Below, one piece after another: positions 9,901 to 20,709 of a stretch of 64,000 nucleotides of DNA. The stretch comes from Planctomycetota bacterium (GTDB taxonomy: Bacteria; Planctomycetota; Phycisphaerae; Phycisphaerales; UBA1924). The translations under genes and the position numbers were made by a program. Where the stretch lies: positions 1-64,000 of the forward strand of contig RFGH01000171.1 of NCBI GenBank assembly GCA_003696675.1, given 5' to 3'. Within the stretch, counting starts at the first letter, position 1. Every line of letters starts with the position of its first letter. The notes under the pieces were generated by a model. That model was not told the origin of the DNA and did not search any database. It saw only the letters and a program-made list of their open reading frames with translations.

Positions 9901-10942
9901 AGTTGGCGCAGAAGTCCGTGAACCACGCCGTCAGATCTCCGTCGTACTTCGCGTCATCGTGTTTCGGCAGCACCTTCTTCGCGGGCGGCTTGACCACCAC
10001 CACCGGCGCGTGGTTCGCCCCGATCGGCAGGTCCACCGCGCAGCGGTCGGCGATGGCCACCGTGTTCGCCATCGCCTCCTTGCCCGCATCGCCGAACTCG
10101 GCGTTGTTGTACTGCTCGGAATGGAAGATCGCTTCCATCTCCTCCGGGCTCTTGACATACAGCTCGGTGGGATAGCGCATCCGGTCCGGGTCGTTCTTGA
10201 CTTTCCCGGTGGAGATGCAGATCAGCGTGTCGTGCGCGTCATGGTCGGACTCGAGCAGGAAGTGGCTGTCGTTATCGCACACCAGCGGAAGGTCGAGCTG
10301 CCGCGCCAGACGGATCAGGTGCGGATTGATCGAGTTCTGCAGCCCGATGTGGTGCTGGATCTCGACATAGAACCCCGGCCCCGCGTCGGTCCCCCTGAAG
10401 ACCTCCGCGTGCCATTTCGCAACATCCACCGCGGCGTTCCAGTGGGCCTTGTCCTTGCTCTGCTCGTACTTGACCAGATGATGCGCGAGTTCTGAACCCA
10501 GGTGCCCGTTGATCGCGATCAGGCCCGCGCTGTGCTTGGCCAGAATCTCCCGGTCCATCCGCGGCTTGAAATAGAATCCCGTCAGGTACGCCTCGGAGCA
10601 CAGGTACAGCAGGTTTTCCCACCCCTCGGCGTTCTCGGCCAGCAGCACGAGGTGGTATCCGCCGTCCGCCACGCCGGTGTAGGTCCGGTCCCGCCGGTCC
10701 CCCGCGGCCACATAGGCCTCGACGCCCAGAATCGGCTTGATGCCGTTCTTGCGGGCCGTCTCCCAGAACTGCACCGCCGCGTGCATATTGCCGTGGTCGG
10801 TCACCGCCACGGCGTGCATCCCGAGCTCCTTCACCCGCTTGACCAGCTTGTCCACCCGGTTCCCGCCGTCGAGCAGCGAGTACTCCGAGTGGAGATGCAG
10901 GTGAACGAACGAGCCCCGGACCGCTTCCTCAGACACCAACAA
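6944..10942 (-). CDS. dnaE: DNA polymerase III subunit alpha
   Basis: 1332 aa; N-terminal PHP ([12 protein letters not shown]...AVTDHGNM), [67 protein letters not shown]. Confidence 0.97.
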   Translation of the reverse strand: [1332 protein letters not shown]

Positions 10943-11136
10943 ACCCCTTCCGACTGATGCCGACGGGCCGACGAATCCACGCTCGCGACGATCGCATCGC
11001 CATTCTAATCAACACGCCCCGCCGGCGGGCCGCGAAGCCCGCAACCGACAACCAAACGAGGTGTTTTCCGCACGCCACCACCCGTTTCGGGCCTCGGCGC
11101 CGAAATCCGCACACCCCGTCTCCGTACCATTCCCCG

Positions 11137-11403
11137 ATGGACCCGTCCCGACCGAGCATGAGCGGCCGCGTCACCACGGTGCGCGTTCACGGCTGGCTGG
11201 CCCAGATCCTCGCCATCGCGATCATCGCGGCCGGCGTGGTCATCGGGCTGCTGATCTTCCTGCCGCTGGCCATCCTCGCGGGCGTCGGCTTTCTGGTGTA
11301 CCTGGGCTACATCTGGGTCAAACTCAAGATCGCCAAGGCCCGCTCGCCGAACGGCCCGCTGGACGGGCGGCACAATGTGCGGGTGATTGATCGGGATGAG
11401 TGA
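11137..11403 (+). CDS. Small membrane protein
   Basis: 88 aa with one or two TM segments. Confidence 0.5.
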   Translation: MDPSRPSMSGRVTTVRVHGWLAQILAIAIIAAGVVIGLLIFLPLAILAGVGFLVYLGYIWVKLKIAKARSPNGPLDGRHNVRVIDRDE

Positions 11404-11429
11404 CGGGCACTCAGTCGATCCAGACCAAT

Positions 11430-11454
11430 GAGCCGCGGGCTTCAGCCCGCACGG
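11430..11454. repeat. REP-like palindromic unit GAGCCGCGGGCTTCAGCCCGCACGG (copy 1)
   Basis: GCGGGCttcaGCCCGC hairpin; related copies at 19893 and 24002. Confidence 0.55.
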
Positions 11455-12347
11455 TCTTCAGCCACCCGCTCGCGCAGCGAGCGAGCAACCTCCCCCACTT
11501 CCCCACTCCCCACCACCTCCGCCTCGATCCGCGTCACCGGCAGCACGCCCCAGCTCGAGTTCGTCAGGAACACTTCGTCCGCGTCGAGCAAATCCGCCAC
11601 GCCCATCATGCGGCGTTCGACCTCGAGCCCCATCTTCTTCGCCTCGCCCAGCACCCGCGCCCGCGTGATGCCCGGAAGCACCGGGCTGGGGATCGCCCCC
11701 TTGCCGCCGACTTCCTGCTCCTCGCCGTGCGCGATCGGCGTGGTCAGGGTGTTTCCGCGCACCGCGAACACATTGGACACGCACCCGCCGCACAGGTGGT
11801 TGGACACCTGCAGCACGATGGCCTCGCCCGCCCCGCTGCCGGCCGCCTTCTGCAGCTCCCGCAGCCGCCACCAGTAGTTCAGCGTCTTGTGCCCGGCCGT
11901 GGGATCGAGCGGGTTGGCCTTGGCGTCGGCGATGGTCGCCATCACGCCCTTGGTGAACATGGTCTCGGGATACGCCGTGGCGGGCTGGGCGTCGATCACG
12001 ATGGTCGGCGTCATGCCGCCGCGACCGCTCGAACGCAGCAGGTTCAGGTCGCCCCCCGTGATCGTCAGCCGCACGCGAGCCTTGGCGTGCCCGCTCCGCT
12101 TGACGGTCTCGACGACCGCCTCACCCAACGGTCCTGTCCGCAGGTCGTTGCTCAGCCCGAGTTCGGCGGCGGAGGACTGCAGCCGGTCAAGGTGCTCGTC
12201 CATGTCCCGAACGACCACGCCGTCCGGTGTTGCCGTCGCGGTCATCGTCTCGAACAGCCCCACCGCGTGCATCAGCCCGGCGTCGAACGCCCCGACCGAC
12301 GCCTCCGACCGCTCGACGAACCGCCCGTTGACAAAGACCTCGCTCAT
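11442..12347 (-). CDS. Class IV aminotransferase (aminodeoxychorismate lyase / branched-chain aminotransferase-like)
   Basis: MSEVFVNGRFVERSEASVGAFDAGLMHAVGLFETM, HKTLNYWWRLRELQKA, LLDADEVFLTNSSWGVLPVTRI. Confidence 0.85.
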   Translation of the reverse strand: MSEVFVNGRFVERSEASVGAFDAGLMHAVGLFETMTATATPDGVVVRDMDEHLDRLQSSAAELGLSNDLRTGPLGEAVVETVKRSGHAKARVRLTITGGDLNLLRSSGRGGMTPTIVIDAQPATAYPETMFTKGVMATIADAKANPLDPTAGHKTLNYWWRLRELQKAAGSGAGEAIVLQVSNHLCGGCVSNVFAVRGNTLTTPIAHGEEQEVGGKGAIPSPVLPGITRARVLGEAKKMGLEVERRMMGVADLLDADEVFLTNSSWGVLPVTRIEAEVVGSGEVGEVARSLRERVAEDRAG

Positions 12348-12399
12348 TGGCGGAGGGTAGGAGGTTCGCAACGGTCCATGGGCCTCCGGCTGTCAGGCG

Positions 12400-13779
12400 C
12401 TAGTGGTCGTTCCCCCCACCCCGCGTTGCCCGCGCCAAGATCACCAGCCCGATCACGCCCGCCAGCACCGACGCGCCCAGCACGCCCAGCTTGGCCGCGT
12501 CGAGCATCGCCGCGTTCTCCTTGAACGCGAGGTTGGCGATGAACAGAGCCATCGTGAAGCCGATGCCCGCCAGCCAGCCCGCGCCGTGCACCTGGCCCCA
12601 GCACACGCCGGTGGGCAGACGCGCCACGCCGGCCTTGACCGCCAGCCAGGAAACCAGCATCACGCCCAGCGGCTTGCCGATCACCAGGCCCAGCACCACG
12701 CCGATCAGCACGCGGCTGGTCCACACCGGGGCCGCGTCCTCAGCCCCGCCCGTCGACAACGCCACGCCTGCGTTCGCCAGCGCGAACACCGGCAGGATCA
12801 GGAACGCAACCCACGGGATCAGCTTGTGCTCGAGTGAACGCAGCGGCGTTTCCACCTTCTCGTTCGCGTCCTCGAGCGCCAGCAACGCCCCCTGTTGGGC
12901 GCTGGTCGTCCACCGCTTGCCGCCGTCCACGCCCTCGGCGCGGAACCTGTCGATCATGTTTTGTGCGAAATCGGCGTACACGGCCCGATCCACCCGCGTC
13001 CGCGCCGGGATCGTCATCGCCACCAGCACGCCCGCGATCGTCGCGTGCACGCCGGACTTGAGGAAGCAGTACCACACCACCAGCCCGACCAGCAGGTACG
13101 GCAACCGCGCCCGCACGCCGGCCAGGTTGATCGCCGCCAGCGCCACGAGCAGCACCGCCGCCCAGCCGAGGTAGCCGAAGCCGACCTTATCGGTGTAGAA
13201 GATCGCGATGATGAGCAGGGCGCCCAGGTCGTCCACGATCGCCAGCGAGGTCAGGAACACCTTCAGCGCCACCGGCACCCGCGAGCCCAGCAGGGCCATC
13301 ACGCCCAGCGCGAACGCAATGTCCGTCGCCATCGGCACGCCCCAGCCCCGCAGGCCCGGCTCGCCCATGTTCACCAGCGCGTAGATCAGCCCGGGGAACG
13401 CCATCCCCCCCACCGCCGCCGCGATCGGCAGCGCCGCCGCCTTGGGGCTGCGCAACTCGCCGACGAGCACCTCACGCTTGATTTCCAGCCCCACCAGCAG
13501 GAAGAACACCGCCATCAGCAGGTCGTTGATCCACAGGATGAACGCCTTGGACAGCTTCCACTCCCCGAACCCGACCGTGAACTTGCTCTCGTGGAACAGC
13601 TGCACATACGACGACGCGGCCGGGCTGTTGGCCCACACCATCGCCGCCAGCGCGCACACGATCAGCACGATGCCGCCCGCCGACTCCATCCGCGCGAAGC
13701 GCATGATCGGTCCGAGGGCGACCTCAACCGGGGCGGGGGCGGGCGTGGAAATCTTGGGGATCTTGGGTCCTGATGCCAT
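12400..13779 (-). CDS. nhaA: Na+/H+ antiporter NhaA
   Basis: INDLLMAVFFLLVGLEIKREVLVGEL, PMATDIAFALGVMALLGSRVPVALKVFLTSLAIVDDLGALLIIA; start chosen at MASGPK. Confidence 0.95.
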   Translation of the reverse strand: MASGPKIPKISTPAPAPVEVALGPIMRFARMESAGGIVLIVCALAAMVWANSPAASSYVQLFHESKFTVGFGEWKLSKAFILWINDLLMAVFFLLVGLEIKREVLVGELRSPKAAALPIAAAVGGMAFPGLIYALVNMGEPGLRGWGVPMATDIAFALGVMALLGSRVPVALKVFLTSLAIVDDLGALLIIAIFYTDKVGFGYLGWAAVLLVALAAINLAGVRARLPYLLVGLVVWYCFLKSGVHATIAGVLVAMTIPARTRVDRAVYADFAQNMIDRFRAEGVDGGKRWTTSAQQGALLALEDANEKVETPLRSLEHKLIPWVAFLILPVFALANAGVALSTGGAEDAAPVWTSRVLIGVVLGLVIGKPLGVMLVSWLAVKAGVARLPTGVCWGQVHGAGWLAGIGFTMALFIANLAFKENAAMLDAAKLGVLGASVLAGVIGLVILARATRGGGNDH

Positions 13780-13935
13780 GGTGCTCCATATTTCGGCATC
13801 CCGCGAACATCCGACCACACACGCCGAAGAAAACCCGACCCAAGGGAATAACGCATACGGATATCCGCGCAGAACACAACACCGCGCATCCCGGCACTTG
13901 CATAAAAAAATAGGTAAGGACGAAGCCCGCCACGC

Positions 13936-15828
13936 TCAGGACACGCGGAACGAACCGACCAGCGAGCGCAGACGCGCGGCACGATCACTCAGACTCGTGG
14001 CGACCCGGGCCGACATCGCCGCACCCGCCGCCGACTGCTCGTTCGACGCACGGATCGCGTCCAGTGTCCGCGAGATCTCCTCGGCCGCCGTCGCCTGCTG
14101 CTGCGTCGCCGCCGCGATCGACTGCACCATGCCGGCCACCTGGCTAGAACTCCGCGTGATCGCGCCCAACGACTCGCCGGCCCGCTCCGCCGCGGACACG
14201 CCCTCGCTGATCCTCGAACGGCTCTCCTACATCTCCCCCACCGCCGACCGCGTGTCCTCCTGGATCTCGCGGATCGACTGGGTCACCTGCGCGGTCGCCT
14301 CCGTCGTTCGGTCCGCCAGCTTGCGCACCTCGTCGGCCACCACCGCGAAGCCGCGCCCGTGCTCGCCCGCACGCGCCGCCTCGATCGCCGCGTTCAACGC
14401 CAGCAGGTTCGTCTGGTCCGCGATGTCGTTGATCACGCCGATGATCGAGCCGATCTGCTCGCTCCGGTCCCCCAGCCGGTTCATCACCCCGCCCAGAGTC
14501 TCGATCCGCTCGGCCAGCCCGCGGATCAACATCGCCGTCTCACCCACCACCCGCTCACCCTCCGCCGCGTTCCGACCGGCGTCCGACGCCGACTCGGCCA
14601 CGGCCACCGACTGCCCGGCGACCTCCTCGATCGACGCCGACATCTCCGTCACCGCTGCCGCCGCGTTCGTCGAGAGATCCGCCAACTCGCGTGCCATCCG
14701 CTGCGCGTCGTCCGCGGACTCGGCGCTGCCCGCCGCGACCCGTTTGGCCATATCCATCACTTCACCCGTCGCGTCGTTCACCTCCCGGATCAACCCGCGC
14801 AGGGCGTCACTCATCTTGTTCATCGCCCCGGCCAGCCGGCCGAGGTCGTCGTTCGTGCGCACCTGCAGCGGGCGACCCGTCAGATCACCATCCGCGATCG
14901 CCGACGCACGCGCCACGACCGGCCGGATCGAACGGATCACCGAGCGTATCGTGCACCACGCGATCAATCCCGCGAACGGAACCCCCACAATGAGCACGCC
15001 GATCAGCAGCACCCTCGCCCGCGACTGGGAAGCAACCAGCGATGCACGCGCCGGTGCCACACCCTCCATCGCCAAGCGGTGGATCTCGCTGACAAGCAGG
15101 TCGATCTCCGCCGCGGCAGCCCGCGCGCTCTCGGTCCGTTCCGCGATCTCCTCCTCTGCCTGCACGAGTGCACGCAGAGCCGCCGCATATGTCACCCATA
15201 GCCCGTCCCACCGCGCCCGCGTGTCTTCATCCAGATCCGACGCGGCGGTGCGGAACTCGGCAAGCCGCTGCTCGACCTGCTTGAGGTACTTGGCATCCCC
15301 ACGCAGCAGATAGTCCTTCTCGTGCCGACGCGCCATCAGCATCAGCACCTGCAGATCAGGCCGCTCGACAGACTTCAGATCAGTCTCCAGGGCATGCACC
15401 GCGGCCCGCAACTCACCCTCGCGACCCTGCTGGTGGGTCAGACCACGCTCCTCGTACGCGGCCGCCAGCGCATCAATGCTCGACGCATACCGCTCGGACG
15501 CCGCAAGCGCCTTCTCGGCAAGATCCGCACGCCCCAGATCGCGGATATGACCAAGGTTCTCATCTAGATCACCGAGCGCGTTGTGGATCGACTCCACATC
15601 GGCCAGATCACGCGAAAGCAGGAAATCCCGCTCGGCCCGGCGGGCCCGCAACAGCGATGACTCCGCCGAAGCCGCATACCCAGCTTCGGCAAAGGTCTGA
15701 TCCAGCAGCCCGTCCACGATCCGGCCCGTCCGGCTCATCACCGCGAGCCCGACCACGCACGCGAACGCCACAAGCGCAAGCAACCCGCCCATCCCGAGTG
15801 ATAGCCGCTGGTTCAATCCGATCTGCAT
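13936..15828 (-). pseudogene. Methyl-accepting chemotaxis protein with in-frame amber stop (TAG at 14227..14229)
   Basis: Same frame on both sides of the stop: ...[114 protein letters not shown]... Confidence 0.85.
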
Positions 15829-16045
15829 CTCAGTCTCCCTGATACGGGTGGAGTGCACATGCAATCGGGTGGAACGAACGACGCGATAAACGGATCTGTG
15901 GCAGATGTCACACGATTGTCGGTCTGTGCGGGTGAAACGAACGGCCCCCGATTCATCAGGCCAGGCCTGGCCAAACTGACGCGGGCGCGTTCCTTGATGT
16001 TCCAATTATCGGAGTCATCGCGACCATGCCGTCCGGATGCGACGC

Positions 16046-16080
16046 GACCGGGGCGGAATGCACCACGCTCCGCCCCGGTC
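16046..16080. other. Perfect 12-bp inverted repeat, possible RNA hairpin
   Basis: GACCGGGGCGGA-11 nt-TCCGCCCCGGTC in the 1.1-kb gap upstream of the MCP gene; no T-run. Confidence 0.45.
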
Positions 16081-16792
16081 GCTCGCATCGCACCGATACC
16101 GCGGACGGGGCTCCTCTCCCCGCCCGTCCGGGCCCGGCGCAAGGGCCGCCCGCACCACACGGCGGCCCGCAGACCTGATCGGCGTCCGAGAAGTCCTACC
16201 CACCCGGCGCTCAGGTCGCACCCATCAAAGCGCCGGCCGCCAGGGGACCGCTCGGCCGGCGCGTTCGACAGCCCGATTCCATCGCCACGCGGTTGCACCC
16301 ACACGCAGCGAGCCACACAGGGCCGTCGTTGTCTCTCCGCTCTCTCCCCAGACCCACCGGGCGGTCTCCCGCCCGACTCTCCAAAGATTGGTTTGCCCGC
16401 GAACCGGGGCGTTCAGCGAGGCCCGGAATCGGCCTCGCCAAGCAATACGCACACCCACACCCCCGGTTCCAGACAGGTTGCACCCCAACGCCCCAAATCC
16501 GCACGAAATTGTGCTTCCCGGCGCAACCCCCGCGCGGCCGCCCGAAGCTTTTTACGAGCCGCCCTGCCCACCTCAGGCACCCCCGCCGACCCGGCTCCGC
16601 CTGGAACCCCCCGGCCGCCCGTCCCGCCTGATCTCAACCCCGGCAAGCCGCAGCCCCCTGGGGAGAAATCGCGCCGTCCTTCCGCCGCATCGCGTGACCA
16701 CCCGCCGTGCTCTTTGCTCGGTGACGCGCGGTCACATCGAACGCCCGAAACCGCACAGGAAAGACAGACCCAGCCGAGGATGCCATGACCCC

Positions 16793-16957
16793 ATGACCCA
16801 ACGCGTCACCATCGCAACGCTCTCGTCGCTCGCCGGCTTCGCGCACGCGGACCTCGCCGAGTACGACAACCGCGTCGACTTCGACGCCGCCACCGGCGCC
16901 GCCGCGCGTGAACGGGGATCATCACCGCCGAACATGGAAAGGGCCCGGTCGTCATGA
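16793..16957 (+). pseudogene. Possible truncated remnant of a secreted (PEP-CTERM-type) protein gene
   Basis: MTQRVTIATLSSLAGFAHADLAEYDNRVDFDAATGAA...: signal-peptide-like start, then quickly lost. Confidence 0.35.
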
Positions 16958-16967
16958 CCGAGCCCTT
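16939..16967 (-). terminator. Hairpin downstream of clpB, candidate terminator
   Basis: AAGGGCcCGGTC-gtcat-GACCGaGCCCTT, short T-run on the minus strand. Confidence 0.5.
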
Positions 16968-16995
16968 GTTCATGCCTCGATGCGGCCGGTGGGGA

Positions 16996-19707
16996 TCAGG
17001 CCTTGGCCACCTGCCCGTCCGCCTTGTTGAAAATCAGCGTCGAGCCGGCGGTGTCGACCAGGATCGTGTCGCCCGACTCGAACTCGCCCGCCAAGATGCG
17101 CCCGGCCAGCGGGTTCTCGATCCGCTTCTGGATCGTGCGAGCCAGCGGGCGTGCCCCGTACGCCGGGTCGTAGCCCTCGCCGATCAACTGCTCGATCGCG
17201 GCCGGGGTCAGCTCCAGCGTGATGCCGCGTGCGGCCAACCGCTTCTTGAGACCCGCCAACTGGATCTGGGCGATGCCCGCGAGCGTCTCCCGGCCCAGTT
17301 GATGGAACACCACCACCTCGTCGATGCGGTTGAGCAACTCGGGGCGGAAGAACTGCTCCCGGACGCCAACATTCAGGTTGGCGTTCAGACGCCCGGACTC
17401 CAAGTCCGGCGTCAGGCCCTTGGCGTCGAGATCCGCGCCCGGTCCGCGACGGATCAGGTCGCGCACCGCCGCCTCGATTTCCCAATCCTCCGCGCCGGAC
17501 TCGGCCATCTGCAGGATCTTCTGGCTGCCGATGTTGCTGGTCATCACAACGATGGTGTTCTTGAAGTCCACCGTGCGCCCCTGCCCGTCGGTCAGACGAC
17601 CGTCGTCGAGCAGTTGCAGCAGCACATTGAACACATCCGGGTGCGCCTTCTCGACCTCGTCGAGCAGGATCACCGCGTAGGGGCGACGCCGGATCGCCTC
17701 GGTCAGCGCGCCGCCCTCCTCGTACCCCACATAGCCGGGGGGCGCCCCGATCATCCGGGCCACCGCGTGCTTCTCCATATACTCGGACATGTCGATCCGC
17801 ACCAGCGCGTCCTCGGTGTCGAATAGGAACTCGGCCAGCGCCTTGCAGGTCTCGGTCTTGCCCACGCCCGTCGGACCAAGGAACAGGAAACTGCCGATCG
17901 GCTTGGTCGGATCGCCCAGCCCCGCCCGCGAGCGGCGCACGGCATCCGCCACCAGGCGCAGCGCCTCGTCCTGGCCCACCACCCGCTGCTTGAGGAACTC
18001 TTCCATCCGCACCAGCTTGTCCCGCTCGGACTCGACCAGACGCGACACCGGGATGCCGGTCCACTTGGCGACGATCTGGGCGACCGCCTCGGGATCGACC
18101 TCCTCCTTGATGAGCATGTCGCCCTTGGCCTGCCGCTCGTCGATGCGCGCCTCCGCAGCATCGAGTTGCTTCTTGAGCTCGTTCAACTCGCCGTACTGGA
18201 TCCGGGCGGCCCGTTCGAGATCGCCCAGGCGCTGGGCCTGCTCCAGCTCGGTCTTCTTCTGCTCGATCTGGGCCTTGATCTCGGCCACCGCGGTCAGGTC
18301 CTTCTTCTCTTCCTCCCAACGCGCCGTCAAAGCCCGGTTTTTTTCCTGCAACTCGGCCAGTTCGCTCTCGACACGGTCGAGCTCGCGCTTGTTGGCGTCG
18401 GTGGGCTGCTCGAGCTTGAGCGCCTCACGCTCGATCTCGAGCTGCATGATCCTGCGACGCAGCTCGTCGAGCTCGATGGGCATCGAGTCGATCTCCATCT
18501 TCAGGCTGCTCGCCGCTTCGTCGATCAGGTCGATCGCCTTGTCGGGTAGGAAACGGTCGGTGATGTAGCGGTCGCTCAGCGAAGCCGCCGCGAGGATGGC
18601 CGCGTCCTGGATGCGCACGCCGTGGTGCGTTTCGTACCGCTCCTTGAGCCCGCGGAGGATGGCCACGGTCTCCTCGACGCTCGGGGCATCGACCAGCACG
18701 CGCTGGAACCGGCGCTCGAACGCGGGGTCCTTCTCGATGTGCTTGCGGTACTCGTCAAGGGTGGTGGCGCCGATGCACCGCAGTTCGCCGCGGGCCAGGG
18801 CCGGCTTGAGCAGGTTGCCCGCGCTGACCGCGCCCTCGGCCGCTCCCGCCCCGATGATGGTGTGCAGCTCGTCGATGAACAGGATGACCTGCCCGTCGCT
18901 GGCGCTGACCTCGCGCAGGACCGCCTTGAGCCGGTCCTCGAACTCGCCGCGGTACTTGGCGCCCGCCAGGAGCTGCCCGACATCCAGCGCGATGATCCGC
19001 TTGTCCTTCATGCCCTCCGGGCAGTCCCCATTGACGATGCGGAGCGCGATCCCCTCGGCGATGGCCGTCTTGCCCACGCCGGGCTCGCCGATCAGCACGG
19101 GATTGTTCTTCGTGCGCCGGCTGAGCACCTGCATGCAGCGCCGGATCTCCTCGTCCCGCCCGATCACCGGGTCGAGCCTGCCCGAGCGAGCCCGCTCGGT
19201 CAGATCGATCCCGTACTTCTTGAGCGACTCGAACGAGCCTTCCGCTCCCGGATCATTGAGATTGGTCACGCCCGACGCGTCGCGGATGGCCTTGATCGCC
19301 TTGCGGGCGTCGTCCGTCGTCACGCCCGAGACCTTCAGGATCTCCTTGGCCGGTCCGTCGGCTTGTGTCAGCGCGACGAGCAGGTGCTCGGTGCTGACAT
19401 ACTCGTCCTTCATCGCCTTGGCCTCGGCGTCGGCTTTGCCGAGGATGTCGAGCATCGCCCGACCGGCCTGCCCGCCGCCCGCCGATGTGGTGGGCAGCCG
19501 CTTGAGCTCGCTCTGGACCATGCCGGTCATTCGATCGAGCGGGGCACCGATCTTTTTGAGGATCCCGGCCGTCGGGCCGTTGCGGTCCTCGAGCATGGCC
19601 GCCAGCAAATGCAGCCCCCCCACCTCCGGGTGCGAGCCGCCGGAAGCCATCGTCTGAGCGCCGGCCAAGACCTCCTGGGCCGCCGTGGTGAATCGATCCA
19701 TGCGCAT
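16996..19707 (-). CDS. clpB: ATP-dependent chaperone ClpB
   Basis: [18 protein letters not shown], coiled-coil middle domain, [65 protein letters not shown]. Confidence 0.96.
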   Translation of the reverse strand: MRMDRFTTAAQEVLAGAQTMASGGSHPEVGGLHLLAAMLEDRNGPTAGILKKIGAPLDRMTGMVQSELKRLPTTSAGGGQAGRAMLDILGKADAEAKAMKDEYVSTEHLLVALTQADGPAKEILKVSGVTTDDARKAIKAIRDASGVTNLNDPGAEGSFESLKKYGIDLTERARSGRLDPVIGRDEEIRRCMQVLSRRTKNNPVLIGEPGVGKTAIAEGIALRIVNGDCPEGMKDKRIIALDVGQLLAGAKYRGEFEDRLKAVLREVSASDGQVILFIDELHTIIGAGAAEGAVSAGNLLKPALARGELRCIGATTLDEYRKHIEKDPAFERRFQRVLVDAPSVEETVAILRGLKERYETHHGVRIQDAAILAAASLSDRYITDRFLPDKAIDLIDEAASSLKMEIDSMPIELDELRRRIMQLEIEREALKLEQPTDANKRELDRVESELAELQEKNRALTARWEEEKKDLTAVAEIKAQIEQKKTELEQAQRLGDLERAARIQYGELNELKKQLDAAEARIDERQAKGDMLIKEEVDPEAVAQIVAKWTGIPVSRLVESERDKLVRMEEFLKQRVVGQDEALRLVADAVRRSRAGLGDPTKPIGSFLFLGPTGVGKTETCKALAEFLFDTEDALVRIDMSEYMEKHAVARMIGAPPGYVGYEEGGALTEAIRRRPYAVILLDEVEKAHPDVFNVLLQLLDDGRLTDGQGRTVDFKNTIVVMTSNIGSQKILQMAESGAEDWEIEAAVRDLIRRGPGADLDAKGLTPDLESGRLNANLNVGVREQFFRPELLNRIDEVVVFHQLGRETLAGIAQIQLAGLKKRLAARGITLELTPAAIEQLIGEGYDPAYGARPLARTIQKRIENPLAGRILAGEFESGDTILVDTAGSTLIFNKADGQVAKA

Positions 19708-19892
19708 GGTGCGCCTCCCTTCCGCCGCGCACCGGATCGGGCGTCGGCGAAGAGAATCGTGCAACCAGCGTGCCGGATCGCAATATCCGCTTTCGGGCGT
19801 CCACAGCCCCGCTCCGGCGTTCTCACTGATTGAGTTCTGCCATCTCGGCAGATCCGCCCGCCCGGCCTGCCGGACCCCCCACCGTCGCCGAT

Positions 19893-19918
19893 GAGCCATC
19901 GGGCTTCAGCCCACGCGG
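19893..19918. repeat. REP-like palindromic unit (copy 2) GAGCCATCGGGCTTCAGCCCACGCGG
   Basis: CGGGCTTCAGCCC core shared with copies at 11430 and 24002. Confidence 0.45.
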
Positions 19919-20358
19919 ATTCCCCGTCGGGGCTCGTGGTTCGTCAGACGCTCGCGGGAAGTCGACAGTACCGTCCGAAACCCCTGCGATAAGGTGGGTG
20001 CCCTCGGCCCGGGTCCCGGTCTTCCGCTCGTCGGCGGCCTGACCATCGCCCGGATCTATCCTCGGGCTCCCTCAGGGTGATCAAAGGGTTCAAACGAACC
20101 CTGCCGACCGCCCGCGAGCGCCTGACCTCCACAACCTACCGCGCCTTCCATCGACCGGCTCCTGAAATCGCGTTCACTTTGTGTGAGTTCTTCCCGCCCC
20201 GGTCCGAAAGCCCGACGCAACCACCCCGTCCGGGCGGGCGTATCGACTCCCACGCCCCCCCGACGCGACGAGGACGCTTCGGGCGGCTATGCTGCCCCGC
20301 ACACCGCCCCCAGGCCCGCCACGGAGCCTCAGGGCCCACCAAACGACACACGAGGTTC

Positions 20359-20643
20359 ATGATGCGTCACCGCAAACTTCTCGCCGCCTGCGTCGCCCCG
20401 GCCGCCCTTCTGGCCCTTGGTGCCTGCTCCTCCACGGAGAACGCCCCCCGCCATGCGGGCGACATCGACGCCCTGCGGGCCGACCCTTCCCCGGCCATGC
20501 ACACCCTCGCCGAGCGTACCCACGATCGCGAAAACCGCTTCACCGTGACCAAAGACACCAACTTCCGCATGATCAGCGACGACTGGGATCGCTTCTGGAT
20601 GATCGACCGCCCCAGCCGACTGACTTTCTATCCCAAGCCGTGA
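20359..20643 (+). CDS. Small putative lipoprotein
   Basis: MMRHRKLLAACVAPAALLALGACSSTENAPRH with lipobox LGAC. Confidence 0.7.
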   Translation: MMRHRKLLAACVAPAALLALGACSSTENAPRHAGDIDALRADPSPAMHTLAERTHDRENRFTVTKDTNFRMISDDWDRFWMIDRPSRLTFYPKP

Positions 20644-20709
20644 TCACACCCTGATCGAGCCCCGATCAAGCCCGGGACCGGCCCGGCACAACCCCACAGA
20701 CACAAGAAC

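Noticed and set aside
8300-10495. 731-aa plus-strand ORF opposite dnaE
   Set aside because: Antisense shadow of the highly conserved dnaE reading frame.
13442-15313. 623-aa plus-strand ORF across nhaA and the MCP
   Set aside because: Ser/Ala/Arg-rich antisense artefact crossing two real genes.
16037-16957. 306-aa plus-strand ORF in the MCP-clpB gap
   Set aside because: Arg/Pro/Ser composition with no hydrophobic core; only the last 54 codons look like a gene remnant.
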